Shown here: positions 12,661-24,879 of the stretch, in pieces
Layout of the letters: every line of letters starts with the position of its first letter
Position numbering within the stretch: position 1 is the first letter of the stretch
Source of the DNA: Adiantum capillus-veneris
Taxonomy: Eukaryota; Streptophyta; Polypodiopsida; Polypodiales; Pteridaceae
Assembly (NCBI GenBank): GCA_014529385.2
Contig: CM043960.1
Span: 118,428,043 to 118,492,042, forward strand
Direction of reading: 5' to 3'
DNA: 64,000 bases
Program-made: the position numbers and the translations under genes
Notes under the pieces: generated by a model
Seen by the model: only the letters and a program-made list of their open reading frames with translations
Told to the model about the DNA's origin: nothing
The model's database searches: none

Positions 12661-13459
12661 TGTGTGTGTGTGTGTGTACCAATGTTACAAGCGTCAGCAG
12701 TATTGTCTTTTCTCACCTATCTATTTGCATGGAATTATATCTAAGAAGAGTAAGCCTTGTGTCCAGTCTTAATTTCTCTGGGTATTTGTCTCCCCTGTTA
12801 GTCAATTGGCTTACTTTTGCAGGTTGCTAAAGGGTCTGGGTGCACCTAGAAGTACAAGGATCTTTTGGGCTGGAGGAAAGCCTTTGGGTGGTGACCTAGC
12901 ACTGAAGCCTTTGATTAACGAATTTGGCCATCTTTACAACAAGGAGAAGCTTGCTCTTCCTGGAGAATTGGAGCCTTTTGCCAATAAAGCTTCCAGTTTG
13001 GCTGCTATTGACTATGCTATAAGCCTACACAGTGATGTTTTTATGCCATCTCATGGAGGCAACATGGCCAAATCTTTACAGGTGGGTTTGAAACTGCTAG
13101 AACTATGTATGATGACAAGTATCTGCACATGTTAACGAAATTCATAACCTTTTCAAGCTTTTAATGTCGTGTCTGAGCCTTTCTTTGGGTTTCATGAACA
13201 GGGTCATAGGGCCTATGCAGGTTACAGAAAGCACATTACGCCAAACAAAAGAGAGATGCTTCCATACTTCTTTGATATGTCTTCGTTTCCTGAAGCTGAC
13301 ATAGACATGATCATCAAGCAGCTGCACAATGACTCCCTAGGACAACCTGTGTTCAGGACAGAGAAAAGGGGACGGGATGTTTTGGCTTATCCTGCACCTG
13401 ACTGTATGTGCAACGGTTCCGCTGTAACTCACCACAATCCAAGCACTGCAAGTTTATGA
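10754..13459 (+). CDS. O-fucosyltransferase family protein (plant GT106/DUF246 type), six exons
   Basis: Predicted type II Golgi glycosyltransferase of the plant O-fucosyltransferase-like family. Exons: 10754-11445, 11663-11831, 11989-12078, 12323-12606, 12823-13081, 13202-13459. All introns are GT-AG and phases agree, giving 583 residues and a stop at 13457-13459. Seen in the protein: a basic N terminus, one membrane segment (about residues 45-66), the motif GGLNQQRNQIVDAV (193-206), DSEFSDIFDVDHF across the exon 1/2 junction, and the donor-binding signature ALHLRLEKD (348-356) followed by the GCLPGLG block. The C-terminal part has STRIFWAGG, FMPSHGGNMAK and GHRAYAGYRKHITPNK, all typical of the family. 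The start was chosen because the more upstream in-frame codon is TTG, not ATG. Length is normal for the family and no frame break is seen, so the gene is probably functional. The exact sugar acceptor cannot be read from sequence; relatives act in cell-wall or glycoprotein fucosylation. Intron 3 carries a 104-bp duplication (next entry). Confidence 0.93.
12053..12260 (+). repeat. 104-bp tandem duplication over the exon 3 / intron 3 boundary
   Basis: 12053-12156 and 12157-12260 are nearly identical (one clear difference, CAGGTG against CACGTG). Copy 1 includes the last 26 bp of exon 3 (12053-12078) and its splice donor. Copy 2 therefore carries an identical spare exon end and GT donor at 12183. 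Use of the second donor would add 104 bp, which is not a multiple of three. Confidence 0.9.
12612..12677 (+). repeat. (CT)n(GT)n microsatellite in intron 4
   Basis: About 46 bp of CT followed by about 19 bp of TG, only five bases after the GT donor of intron 4. Length variation here could affect splicing, but the donor itself is intact. Confidence 0.9.
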
Positions 13460-15029
13460 TGGCAATCGTGAGTTCCACAAAGTGATCAGCATGACGAGAC
13501 TGGAGAGGTCCCTATAGGTGAAAGCAGGCCAGTTGAATATATACATACATATATATGAGGTATGATATAAGGGCAGTTACCACACATAAGCAGAGGGGTG
13601 CATTTTACCCAACTATCGAGAAATTCTTTTCTGTACACAACCATACATCCATGTAAAGATGATTTAGTTTCCACAGATCTTAGTTGCCATGCTCAGTATA
13701 GAAGGTGCAGTTGTACAGTTGGGTTTGTATATCTGAGCTGAAACCTGAAAAAAAGCATATAGGATGCTTATTGCTATAGATATAAAGACCTATCTAGCAT
13801 GGAGAGTTCAGATGGTGAATATTCTTGGTTTGAAGGTCTGGATTTACACAATGGGACTGCCAACGTGAGGTTCTTGCACATGGTCATAAAAAAGTAAGGT
13901 GTTGTACCAGTCCTGAGGCTTGAAGAGCTACACCCAAGTCAGTGCCATTCAGCTGACAGCCACTGGATATCTACACACCTCTTGGCTGAAGTTTCGGAGG
14001 CTGCATATAGATATACATATGGTTAGTCAAGCCTAAAGCAACATATTCAAGTAACAGCATCCTTTTGTTGAGCTTTGAAATGGAGGTCAACAATCAGTTT
14101 GGCAGTCTGTTTGAAGCTGCTACACTTTCATCCGCGGATGTTTCCAACATCAGCTACCCCCTCCATATCTAGCAACACTAGCAAAGTATGCAAGAATCAA
14201 GCTGAAGGTGATACGTTGTAAAGAATAGTTTGTCACAAAATGCAGGGCTAGATGTTGCAACTAGCAGAAGAGGTGCATGGTTTTTGAAATGGCCAAAAAG
14301 ATGAATGATTTTGTGAAACGGTGGCTTGGCCATTTATTGACAAAAGAGCACAGCCTCAATCAGGAAGGCCAAAATATTTCAAAACTCAGAGGAGATAGGT
14401 GCTGGCTTCCTTATTACGTAAATCCAAAGTTCAAATGCATCACTTTGCATGTTCGTTGTGGGTGTTGGGCATTTCTTTGGTTGAATAATTGTAGGCATTT
14501 GTTTCCTTATTCCAAGAAAATGGATTGTACTTTGTCTTGAAGTTGCTCTTCAACATATCCTCTTTTACTCCTGGATGCCAGTGGATGATGGTACCTTGGG
14601 TGAGAGTTGAATACAATGTGAGCATCCCCATGGCCATTACAGATGAAGAATGCCGCAATACCAAGGGGTCTAGATGGGATCCCACCTCACGAGAAACAAG
14701 GTGGGGGAAAAGCTCGAGGCCTTCTGCAACGCAAGCACACCAAACACCCAGGTCCATCGCCTGATGACGGGTCTTTCCAACAATTTCAACCCGTTACTTC
14801 GTGCTTCAAGTGACTCCACGTTGTCAAACAAAAAGCTTGCATTGCCTAGTTCATTGAATCTGTCTGTCTTGAGATAGATCTTAAAAAAAACAGGAGAATT
14901 TTAATCATGCTGCAGTTAGCCAAGCACAGGAGTCCGGTGTCTTAACGAAACTTTTACCTACATAAGGACAAAGCACATTGAGGTGCACCTCCAATTTATA
15001 AGAGATGCGTATCGAAATTGTCTCACTGA
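13460..15029. other. Downstream region, no recognisable gene
   Basis: Begins with the 3' flank of the O-fucosyltransferase gene. I see no clear AATAAA near the stop. Frames such as 14277-14540 and 14525-14764 have no family features and overlap open frames on the other strand. Nothing else can be supported. Confidence 0.5.
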
Positions 15030-15115
15030 CGTGCCCTAGCATGACGGCAAGGCTTTCGTGTGGCAACCAAAAGGTCTCGAATTCGCCCCACGAGGCCGAT
15101 GAACCAGGGGTGAAC
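15030..15115 (+). mobile_element. Possible tRNA-derived SINE head
   Basis: A box-A-like motif (TAGCATGACGGC, 15037-15048) is followed about 35 bp later by a box-B-like motif (GGTCTCGAATTCGCCCC, 15073-15089). This is the spacing of an internal RNA polymerase III promoter. No cloverleaf could be drawn with confidence, so it is not called a tRNA. A SINE tail or target duplication was not identified. Confidence 0.35.
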
Positions 15116-18100
15116 TTAGGGTGCTGGTTTTGTCCCTAGTTCATTCTGGCGATCGAATGACAGACCAAAGCCGCATTATGCACTTTGATAATGTTTTTGT
15201 AACGGGATTAGACACTACTTCGCCATGAGAATGAGTCGAAGTAAGACCTTCCCGACGATTATGATATGATGCCTAAGTTTGCTAGATGTATCCAATTGAA
15301 CTGGGGTGATGAATCCAGTAGAGAACCTCTCTAATGTATCACGTGAACCTAGACAACAGTGCTAGCTGTATCCAATTGAAACACGTGATGAATTCGATGG
15401 GAACCATTTGATGAATCAAGTGATCCTAGCCTAAGCATATGACATGACTTTTAGGGGGTGAGATAATTACCATTGTAATGTACGCCAAGTTCGGTTGAAG
15501 GGGGCGATGGTTGGGGTCAGTCCAACTTGGGCAGCCAAGTAACATGTAAACATATTATAAAGCCTATAAAGGCCTTAGAAAACCTAAAGATAACTCTCCT
15601 ATATTTTGTTACAAAAGCACCAAGAACCTTATCTTATCTCTCTATCTCCCTCGTCTGCTTGCTCTCCTTGCCATGTTGATCTGAGAAACCATAGCTTTCT
15701 CTACACAGATAGATAGAGCAGTTTCTATGCCTGAGATGTGAGTTAAGGACGCTCCAATTGTAGAAGTGGTGGTGGTTCTAGATCAAGCAAGGGATGCACA
15801 TATAAATATAGGTGTGATTGATCAAGCTCCATTGATGGGTGCCAGAGATAAAAAAGGGTGAAGTTTTCAAATGAGGTGGAAGCGGTAAAGCTTGAAGAAC
15901 AAAAGAGGAGGTAGAGACGAGTGATAGTAGTTCTTTGGATGGAGATATGACTTAGGAGACTGATTCATCCCAGTCAAGGTATGAGGAGTTTGATCTCTAG
16001 CATGCGGATAGAGATGTGGTGAATGTATGTGAGGAGCAGGGAGAGGTGCAAGTTGAAATGCCAAACATAGTCCAAATGGAGGAGGCTAGACCGAAAAATG
16101 AAGATATACAGATGAATATGGTGTGTGATGCCATGTTGATGGTTATGCTTGTGAGCATTGTAGTGGAATGTGCTACAATGGTGTAGTAGGTACAAATCTC
16201 TGGTAGGAAGGATAGAGCAACCTCAACTATGGAAGAAGAGTAGATGGATAGTGTGGTATGGGATGGTTTCCTCTCTTCTTTGGTTGAGGATGATGGGGTA
16301 GAACAAGTGCTTGAGGACACGCAAGTGGAGTTGACAAGGTAGAGGTGTTGGTTAACCTTGAAGGGCCAGTTGATGAGGAACGGCTTGATGATGCTAGGGT
16401 TGAGGACGTTGCAAGTGTGGAGGCTACCTTGGAGCCAAACGTGGAAGAGTGTTCAATGCAGCTAGTGTGTTCTATGGAGGATGAAGAAGAATTCCAGGTT
16501 GAGTCTTTATCCAAGTTTTCGAGGAAGGTATGTGAGTCATGGTGGTTGAAAAGTATGCTGGTGAGTGCAAGTGTGCAGAGGGTGATCTGTCGGATGTAGG
16601 GTTTGCTTGAGAAGAACTCCGCTTTACATGGTTGGGAGGAAGGGTGAGGTATGTATTTGGAGCATGATGGTGTGCTTCATGGTGCTTGGTTGGAAGTGGG
16701 CAGTATGCCAATGGGTGCTCAAAAAAGTGGAGATATGTTGTGGGTAGCTTATGTATATGGTTGGCCTTATGCATAGGTGCATGAGAAGAAGTAGAGGCAA
16801 CAGGTAGCAAGAGTCAGGTTTTGTACATATGGCAGTGGTATTGTGAGTGTATAGAGTTTGTTTGGTGTGGCAATTGTAGAGTTTAATAAGCTTGTTTGTG
16901 GTTGAACATAAATGTTCAACAAGGGGGTTAGGTAATGATTGTGCAACCAAAGTTGGTCTATGATGAGAAGTGGACAATGTAGTGCTATGGGTGCCTACAG
17001 GTGCAGGACATAGTGTTAGAGCAAGTATGAAGGCCCTAGGCAAGCAAAGGGTTGTTGAAATGCATGCTTAAGTTGATTTTCTAACCTAGAAAGGCTCCAT
17101 GAGAGTCAAATCAGGATGGATGATTTGGATGGATGGTCAGAGCTGATGTCAGTGGATACCTTCAAAGTGCTTGAGTGGTTGTGCATGCTGGTCTTTTTGG
17201 ATTGTCAATTGGAGTTTAGATGGGAAAGTTGTGGCCATTTGAAGATTTTTTGGGGGCTAGTTGTGTGGTAGTTTGATCGCCTCAATAGGCATGCCACTTG
17301 GAGTTTTCTTGGACTCACCAAAGATACAAAAGGTAGTCTGCACTATGTGGAGTCAATAGGATATGACAGCTCATCAATCGGAGTCACGGTGGCCAAGATA
17401 TGACTAGTGGAAGTCGGGTGCATTTTCCATGGAGATGGTGATATAGAATTTTTGCTCGTTTTCATGGTAGTGGTTTGTAGTCTTGGGAAAGAGGAAGTGC
17501 AGTGAGAATATTACGGCTTGGAATTGCCACAATGGAGATCCAGTAGGGCTTCGTCGCTTGGACATCTGACCTATGCATAGAGGTTGGCATGACATGGAAG
17601 TTTGGGTCTTCCCTTTTGAATCTCTGTTAATGGGTCAAACCCAGTTATTTTGGTCTACAAAGCGGTTTTTGGTTGTTTATTTTGTTTTGGTCCTTTTCTT
17701 TGAACCTTTGGCCTTCTTTTTGTTGCTCAATCTTACAGGGTATATGGATCGTGATCCATGGTGTGTAGTATCTGGTCTCTAGAGTTTGGTATTAGTTGGA
17801 AGGGGTTAATGGCATGCTATTTCCAAGTTATTGGCTGGTTTTGATACCATAATTTTAGATTTTCTTTGTATTTTTCTTGAATATTGAGTTTTAAAACTAT
17901 CCTTTAAATTTCCCTAATTTGAGGAGGATTTCAAAGCCTTTTTGCATTCAACATGTTGATTCATGTATTAGCAAGCCCCAAAGTTTTAATATGTGCCCAA
18001 CTTTCCTGCTTCTTAGCTCTCAATCCATGTACCCTCATAATTTGCACTGCAACTTTTCAATCTTTTTTTCTAGAGTTTTTGGAAGCTATCTTTGTGATAT

Positions 18101-20044
18101 TTTTCAATTTTATCACTATTTGCCTTGTTTACCAATACTTCTTTTGATTTCAAAGAGTTATGGTCTTTTGAACCCGATTATGGTTTCTTGAAAGTTTTTC
18201 TCTAACTTTTACAACCCCAAGTGAAGGTTCTGTAACTACTTATCCTAAGCATATGAGCTGAAATTAACAATGTGTAATAGAATGATAACGTGTGAAATTA
18301 CAGCTAGTGGTGGTGGTGTGTACAACACTTTAGAAGAACAAGAAAATGATGGTTGAAATGCTCTAAAATTACTTAATCACAACACTCTTTGCTACCAAAT
18401 GGTACCTCTAAAAATTCATCGTCCCTAAACTCTACCAAGTGACAAAACCTCGTTTCACCACTATGGTGCTAGTGAAAAATGGGATGATTTTATGGCAGAT
18501 TTTTGGACAAAGAGAATACGGTCACAAGGTCACTCAACCATCGTAGGATCAACTCCTCGACAACCACACCAATATTAGCGGATCATTGCGATGGAGATCT
18601 ATAGTATAGCTATTCGGCACTAACATACACAATATGTCAATACTCAAGGAAGCAACAAGGATGAGACATAGAGACACTTTGGATTTGTCAAGGCAAAATA
18701 TGCACTCCTCAACGATCACTAAATCATCACTATCGGTTTATAATAAGCGTATGCTCAATCCTCGTTTCTACCAAATACTTGATGATTCCTTAGCCAAACG
18801 AGCTTGAAATGCTGAGAAAACTTGGGATACTATAAGGAGGGACTGGTAGAACCTATTTAGACCCTAGTACTCTATTTCTCAGAGGTACATGAATAGAGAT
18901 CGATCATTTAGTAGGTCAAAAAAACATGAACATAAGTGGTCTAACAACATCACTTGAGGTGTAAGAACAATCTTTTCTTTAAAAAATTGCAATATTACTT
19001 GAAAATACCATTAAAACAATGGATTTAATCTCACACAACGTACTCATGAACTTCATCCGAACTGACAATGAACATACTCAAATGAAAAATAAAGAGGAGA
19101 GAAACACAACACAATAGTCAAAAATCGATTTTGGATTACCAAAAAGGGAGTTATGATGATTATAAAGTTGCTTTGTGTAATAACAACTCTTCTCTGCTTT
19201 TGTTGTTTTCTCGCTTTCCTTTTACCTTTGTACTTAGGCTTTTCAACAATGGCCTTAAGCCTAGTTCCCATGGGCTATTCATTTACAACAATGAGAGAAC
19301 AATCAAAAATTATAATTCTAGAGAATTCAATAACATGGATGTGGCTTTACAAAGAGATTCGGGCTAGAAGGAGCTCCTACATGAGCTTTTGCAAACATCT
19401 TATTTATTGGTTGTATGTCTCGTATAAACCTTAAAGTACGATATCTTTTTTTGGATAGTAAATCACCAATTTGAATAGGAGGTACATTATAGTTCCAAAG
19501 TACCCATACATGTCTTCTCGTTGAGCAAATCAATAAGATTTGGTAAGTGAGGTTACAAACATGAATAGAACGTAAACTCCAAGGTATAGGAGGATAACAA
19601 ATATAACCATAGGTGCTACAACATTTGAATCTACGCATCGGATTTCACCTGGCTCAAGAGAAAAAAGCTTTACCATGAATTGCAAGCATCTCCTAAAAGT
19701 CTTTGATCTCCTCTTTGATAAGGAAATCATATTCTCTAATCTTCAACTTCTTCAATGTTTCTTCAGTGCCCAATTTTCTTTGGATCTCTTAGCATAGGTT
19801 TTTGAGAAGCTTGCCAAGCTTTTTTAATTTGCTCATTCAAATGGAATTGTTGTTGGGAGACCTACTGCTGCTACTTCATGTAAGTAGAAAATTGTTGCAT
19901 CATTTGTTGCATAGCTACCTTTTGTAGTGTAGACATCTTTGCAATAAAAAATTCCCACCCCTCGTTTTGCATCATGTTTATCAAAGATGTTGGGGTTTAA
20001 GCGGTTTGGGAGATGAGTCAAAGGCATCAGGCCTTTGGCTATGG

Positions 20045-20048
<4 letters not shown>
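15116..20048. other. Long stretch without a recognisable gene
   Basis: Contains only broken frames. Around 15560-15580 there are TATA-like motifs followed by a CT-rich leader-like segment, and plus-strand sequence from about 15780 to 17800 is mildly coding-like but full of stops; it may be an old retroelement. Minus-strand frames over 15867-17043 are rich in Ser, Thr, His and Pro and look like the complement of purine-rich DNA. 17800-20048 shows nothing I can name. Confidence 0.45.

Positions 20049-20119
<71 letters not shown>
20049..20119. repeat. (GA)n microsatellite
   Basis: About 71 bp of pure AG/GA dinucleotide, roughly 200 bp before the left LTR remnant of the old copia element. Confidence 0.95.
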
Positions 20120-20123
<4 letters not shown>

Positions 20124-20314
20124 GCACATCACAAGAAACACACCTGGAGAATCAAACTGTAGAATGTGATCTTGAATTAGGCATTAATTGCAAATACTTG
20201 AAGAAACAGGCTCTAGGTGCGATCAACTACGATGCACACTAGAGGTAAATAACCCAAATTGGTTGCAAGATTGAAGTTGTCCAAAGATGTAGGTAACCCA
20301 ACCCAATTTGAAGT

Positions 20315-22698
20315 GCCAGAGACCACCGGGGAATTTTCACTCACTAGAAGTTCCCCCCCTCCCCCCCCCTGCATTATATATATGCTCATCATTCTAGGGC
20401 TAACTTATCTTTCCATTGTGCACTAAGAAATATTCTCTTTGTTGTGTGCATTGAGCTTCTTCATCTTCCCCAAGCTGTGTGCGTTTTCCTACAACCCGCG
20501 TGCTCACTTTCTCCAATTTAGGTGACCTTTGGTGAGTGTTAGCAGGTCGACAATGAATACTTTTGGCAAGAATAAAGAGCTTGGTTTGGTCAAAATTTTC
20601 ATTTGGACTCATTCCGGCTTGCATTTCCACTACAGATAGTACTATGCAATCAAGTTCGTCCTTTTGTGCAAAATTTTTGACAATGCAATTTTTTGTTGAA
20701 CAGGTTTCTTAAGTCTTCTGTGGGTTGTGCTATATAGCACATGCTGGTCCTACTTTGTTTTGACTCTTTCCAAAAGTTTTCAGATCCGATGTGGTCATTC
20801 ATCGTGGCTGGCAACAACACATTTGTTTTCAAGATGTTTGTTGTTGTTGAGGATACACTAGATGGGGATAACTACCCGATGTGGTCTTACATGATGACAC
20901 ATGTTCTTGTGTCAAAGGGAATTTGGAATGTTGTGCAGGGCATTGATGTACGTCCTACCTTTTGTGGATACATGCTCTTTTAAGGATGCTGCAGGTTTTG
21001 GTAGGTCTGTTGTTGCTAGATTTGTTTTGCCTATGGTTGAGCAGTCTCATTGGTATGTTAGAGATGCATAGGTTCATGCATTGACTGCATTATATGTGAA
21101 GCGCACTATTACTACTCATATTAGCTCAACAAACTCATCAAAACATGCTTGGGATATTGTGGCTGGTCTTTATGTAAGTCGTAATGAGGCTAAAATTGCA
21201 TTGCTACAAGAGATGGAATCAAAGATTATGCATGAGAAAGATGACATGGACAATTTTCTTACCAGTCTTTTACAGTATTTGGAGACTAATGACCCAAGGA
21301 AACCCTCAAGCTCTCAAATTTGATGCATTATGCACATTGCTATTGCAAGAGTTATTTTCAAGAAAGAGCATGTTTAAACAATGTGCAATTGAAGAGGCTT
21401 TTGTTGCTACTCAAAGAAAAGGTGGTAATAGCAATGTAGCCACTTCTCATGGTTCTTTGTTGAGTAGCAAATCACTTGTTTCTAATGCTTCTGCTAGTAG
21501 CACCTCGTATGGGAATTCTGGTGAAAAAGACAAAAAATATGTGTTGCTATTATTGCAAGGATAATGATCACTTGATAAATCAGAGTCCTAAGTTGAAGGT
21601 AAAAGAGGCCAAGAAGAAAGAGGTTGGATCCACTACAAATGTATCTATTGTAGAATCTTTTGGAAAGGAGATTGTGATGCTGATGTAGATGCAAAGTGCA
21701 CATGTAGTGCAGAGTGTACTTATGATCCTTCTGCCCATGATGCATATATATCAGTTATTGCAGATTCACATTTGTGGTACTTTGAAAGTGGTGCTACAAA
21801 GCACATTACTTCACATTGTGACTTGTTTACCTCTCTCAAGGCTATCCCTCAAGGAATATAGTCACACATGCCAAGGATGCCTCTTATTCGGTCAAGGGAG
21901 TTGAAAAGATTGTGCTAACTACTGTGAATGGCAATTCTTTTACACGTGTTGATGCACTTTATGTACCAAGGATCCAAAAGAATCATTTGTCTATATCTCC
22001 ACGTGCTTATGATCTCAATTTTGGTGATGAAATAGTTGCATTTGGCATTTTGTGTTGTGGGCTTGTAATAATCTGATATGGTTGCTTCTTTGCCGCCTCT
22101 TGAAGAAGCTTTGCTATGGCTGAAAATGTCTCTAAATGCACCCTCCGTTCAGATCCAAGGGGGGGAGTATACGTCTCATGAGTTTATTGCATTTTGGTCT
22201 AATTGTGGGATAAAACACCACTGTATAGTACCATATACACCTCAAAAAAATGGTGCTGCTAAAAGAAAAAATAATTCGCTCACGGAGATGACATGATGTA
22301 TGGTCAAGAGTCAAGCTTTTCCACATTTGTTATGGATTGAGGCTATCATGTGTGCTACTTATGTACTTAATAAGTGTCTTAATAAAGCCTTGCTGTCTAT
22401 GAAGCATGGCATGACAAGAAGCCATCTTTTGATCACATGCACATTTTTGCTTGTTTAGCTTATGCTTTGGTGCCACAAATGCAGCACAAAAAAATGGATG
22501 ATAAGGATGCTAAATGCATTTTTGTTGGTTACAGTACTGAAAGCAAAGGCTACCCGCTATACTATCTACAAATAAAAAATATTTTGGTTTCACAAGATGT
22601 GTTTGTGGAAGATTTGTTCAACCTTTGATATCATGTACTAGAGATAGTAATGTAAGCTCACATGACATTTATGACACTTTGTTGCCTCTTTTTAATGG
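20315..22698 (+). mobile_element. Old copia element, left part (LTR, gag, protease, start of integrase)
   Basis: Decayed member of the same family as copia-2. 20317-20497 matches the copia-2 LTR (ACCACCGGGG, TGCATTATATATATG, CCAAGCTGTGTGCG); the primer-binding site is lost. gag-like sequence begins near 20836 (LDGDNYPMWSYMMTHVLVSKG). The zinc knuckle is damaged (CYYCKDNDHLINQS, last Cys replaced). Then come a protease-like region and part of the integrase core (GGEYTSHEF, VPYTPQKNGAAKRKN, where the catalytic Glu is replaced by Lys). Compared with copia-2, about 245 bp are missing near 22110, with the junction at the shared words CCTCTTGAAG and GCTATGGCTG. Many stops and shifts are present. 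The copy stops at 22698, at the edge of the large insertion, and its continuation appears at 55925. Confidence 0.8.
22692..22698. repeat. Left target-site duplication of the large insertion
   Basis: TTAATGG, repeated at 55918-55924. Both copies lie in copia sequence, and joining the two flanks gives the order seen in copia-2 around 58985-59030. Confidence 0.65.
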
Positions 22699-22722
22699 GT
22701 CTAAGCATGTATTCGTGGTACC
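22699..22722 (+). repeat. Left terminal inverted repeat of the large insertion
   Basis: Begins with GTCTA, then AGCATGTAT, two bases, and GTGGTACC. Compared with the complement of 55894-55917 it matches at most positions, with one gap. Weaker similarity may continue inward for about 60 bp (a TTTTTAGGG-like and a CCAAGACA-like word). Confidence 0.55.
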
Positions 22723-23740
22723 ACTATTTCACTTTTTAGGGTACCACCAAGACAATACTTTGGAAAGGTATTTGTGATAAATTCAAAAAAAAAAGGGGGA
22801 ATTTTGAAATGTTAACGGCCTTAGTGTTTGGGAGGGCCAATGATTGTAGGGAGGGGCGGCTCAATCATCATTTCAAGAATATGCGTGATGTGACTTATCA
22901 CAGGACGACGTCAACTTTCTGAGCTTCAAAACTCAAACGCTCGTCTCATTCACTCTCTCCTCTTCTCTGTCGGACTGAGAAGGTAAACCCTACTGCCGTT
23001 TTAAACTGCTGCAGGGAGAGATAGAGAGAGAACTCATTGCTTTATTTTTACTAAAGCTCAAGAGAGCTTGTGAGAGAGAAATTTTTCTTTTGATTTGACG
23101 CTTTTGGGGCTCTGCTTTTAGCATCCCTTGTAAATTAAATAAGTGGTTAGGGCTCCCACTCTGCAGAGCATCTGGACGCAGAGTCTAAGAGTGAGACCTG
23201 AACCACGCTTGTACTTTGAACTGATTAATAAATAAAGAAATGCCAAAAGGGGCGCCAGTATTTGGGGCCAATATCTCTAGGCACGGAACTCCGTCGAGCT
23301 AGTGCAAATCTATTGTGAATTGTGAACTGTGAACTGTTTTGAAGTGGGTTTCCATGTCTGCATGTGCCGTTTTTCCTGCTGCTTTTGAAGTAAAGCTTTG
23401 CATGCATCATGAATATTGTAGCACTTGGAGCTGTATGCATGCCATAGTATTTCTCCTCTTCTCATAAGACATGCATCCTTTCTGCAAACAGAGGTTTCCA
23501 GTCGTGCTCATAAACAGTTTTCAATTGCTGAGGCTTACATGTATGCATGTCCCGTTTTGCCTGTTTGCTTTACCAAACTCAAGCTTTGCATGCATCATAT
23601 TGTAGCACTTGGAGCTATAGGCATTAGGCTTTCTCTGCGTGCTCATTAGCTCATCCTCTTTACTGTACATTCAAGATGTAGGATGCAAGATAAATTCATT
23701 TGCACACGGTTTACCGAGGCACAAGACCAAAAAGGGCACA
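22723..23740 (+). other. Left subterminal and leader region of the large insertion
   Basis: No coding frame. CT-rich leader-like sequence at about 22940-22985 ends in a donor-like AAGGTAAAC. 23345-23440 and 23497-23625 are diverged copies of one segment (both with TTTGCATGCATCAT and TTGTAGCACTTGGAGCT). The region could hold the promoter and first untranslated exons of the plus-strand gene. Confidence 0.4.
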
Positions 23741-24879
23741 ATGTCTGAACTTGAACTTCAAGATCAAACCCCTCCACCCAATGAGCAAGTGGCACAAAGC
23801 AGTCCATCAAAAGTGGAGGTAAAGGCTATGCTTGGCACTCTGAAATGTGTTGCATCCAACTCAAAGTTGTCAACAAAGTCATCGAAAGCTATGCATCTGT
23901 GTGTTTTGCATTGTTTTTTTTCATTGCTTCAGTGTTTGTAAAGTTGGGCTTTCAACAAGATCTATTTTCTAGTGCTTGCAGCATTGGAGCCTCCCGTGGC
24001 TATCAAGATTTTGCTTCTCGATCGAGGAACTGCATGAGTAGTATGGGCTCAATGTAGAGAGGAAGCTACCTAAAGAGCTCACAGATAAATATATCCCCGA
24101 TGAGGAGTTGTTAAATGTCTTCAAGTGCCTGCACAAGAAAAGCACAAAGCTATTTCTCAATCATGTGAGGGATAAGTTCAATGACAAGTGCCGGCTTTTG
24201 TACCAGAAGGTATTTCAAGCAACCCCATCCAATGGTGAGCTGCTAGCAAAATTTGCACGGGGCTTCATGTATGAGAGGTGTAGTAGCAAGTGATCCGATT
24301 GGACATCGGATTGCATGGGCAAGGTTTGGTGGCAATGTCCTTGAAAACTTCAAGATGTAGAAAGGGGGTTTGGAGCGGAAGATCAACAAATTTTGCACCG
24401 ATTATGGCTTGACAGGTGTCATTCAAATAGAAGCATCTATCTGTGATGGTGCCTTGTCATCAATATCGACAATGTCGGCAAGCAGTAGAGACGCCAATGT
24501 ATATTCAATTGGTGCTTAGCATGGCGGAGGGAATTAGTGGCCAGGAGAATGAGCAAAAAAGGCTGATGGGCGAGGTGAAAGTGCAGCTTTAAGAAAAGAG
24601 GGACCTGTGGCTTAGAAATGAAGGGCATTTTTTTGCTTACAATGACTTCTACAAAGAATTGGACCAACTAAACAAGGAGCTGGAGGTGCTCAAGACCTCA
24701 CCCGATTCATATCCACGAGAGGTAGACCGCAAAGAGGTAGAGGTCATAACTATCACCAAGATGTTGTCCAAGGCAGGTGCCACTACTAATTCGGGGCGGC
24801 TTAAACAAGATTTGAACTCCTTGCAGGTAAGCTTGTTGCTAAAAGTTCATAGAAGTGCTTTGTGATAAATTCAAATTGC

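Noticed and set aside
15030-15115. Functional tRNA gene
   Set aside because: Only promoter-box-like words are present; no acceptor stem or cloverleaf could be formed.
15867-17043. Several minus-strand frames rich in Ser, Thr, His and Pro
   Set aside because: Composition is that of the complement of purine-rich DNA. No ordered motifs, and the frames overlap each other.
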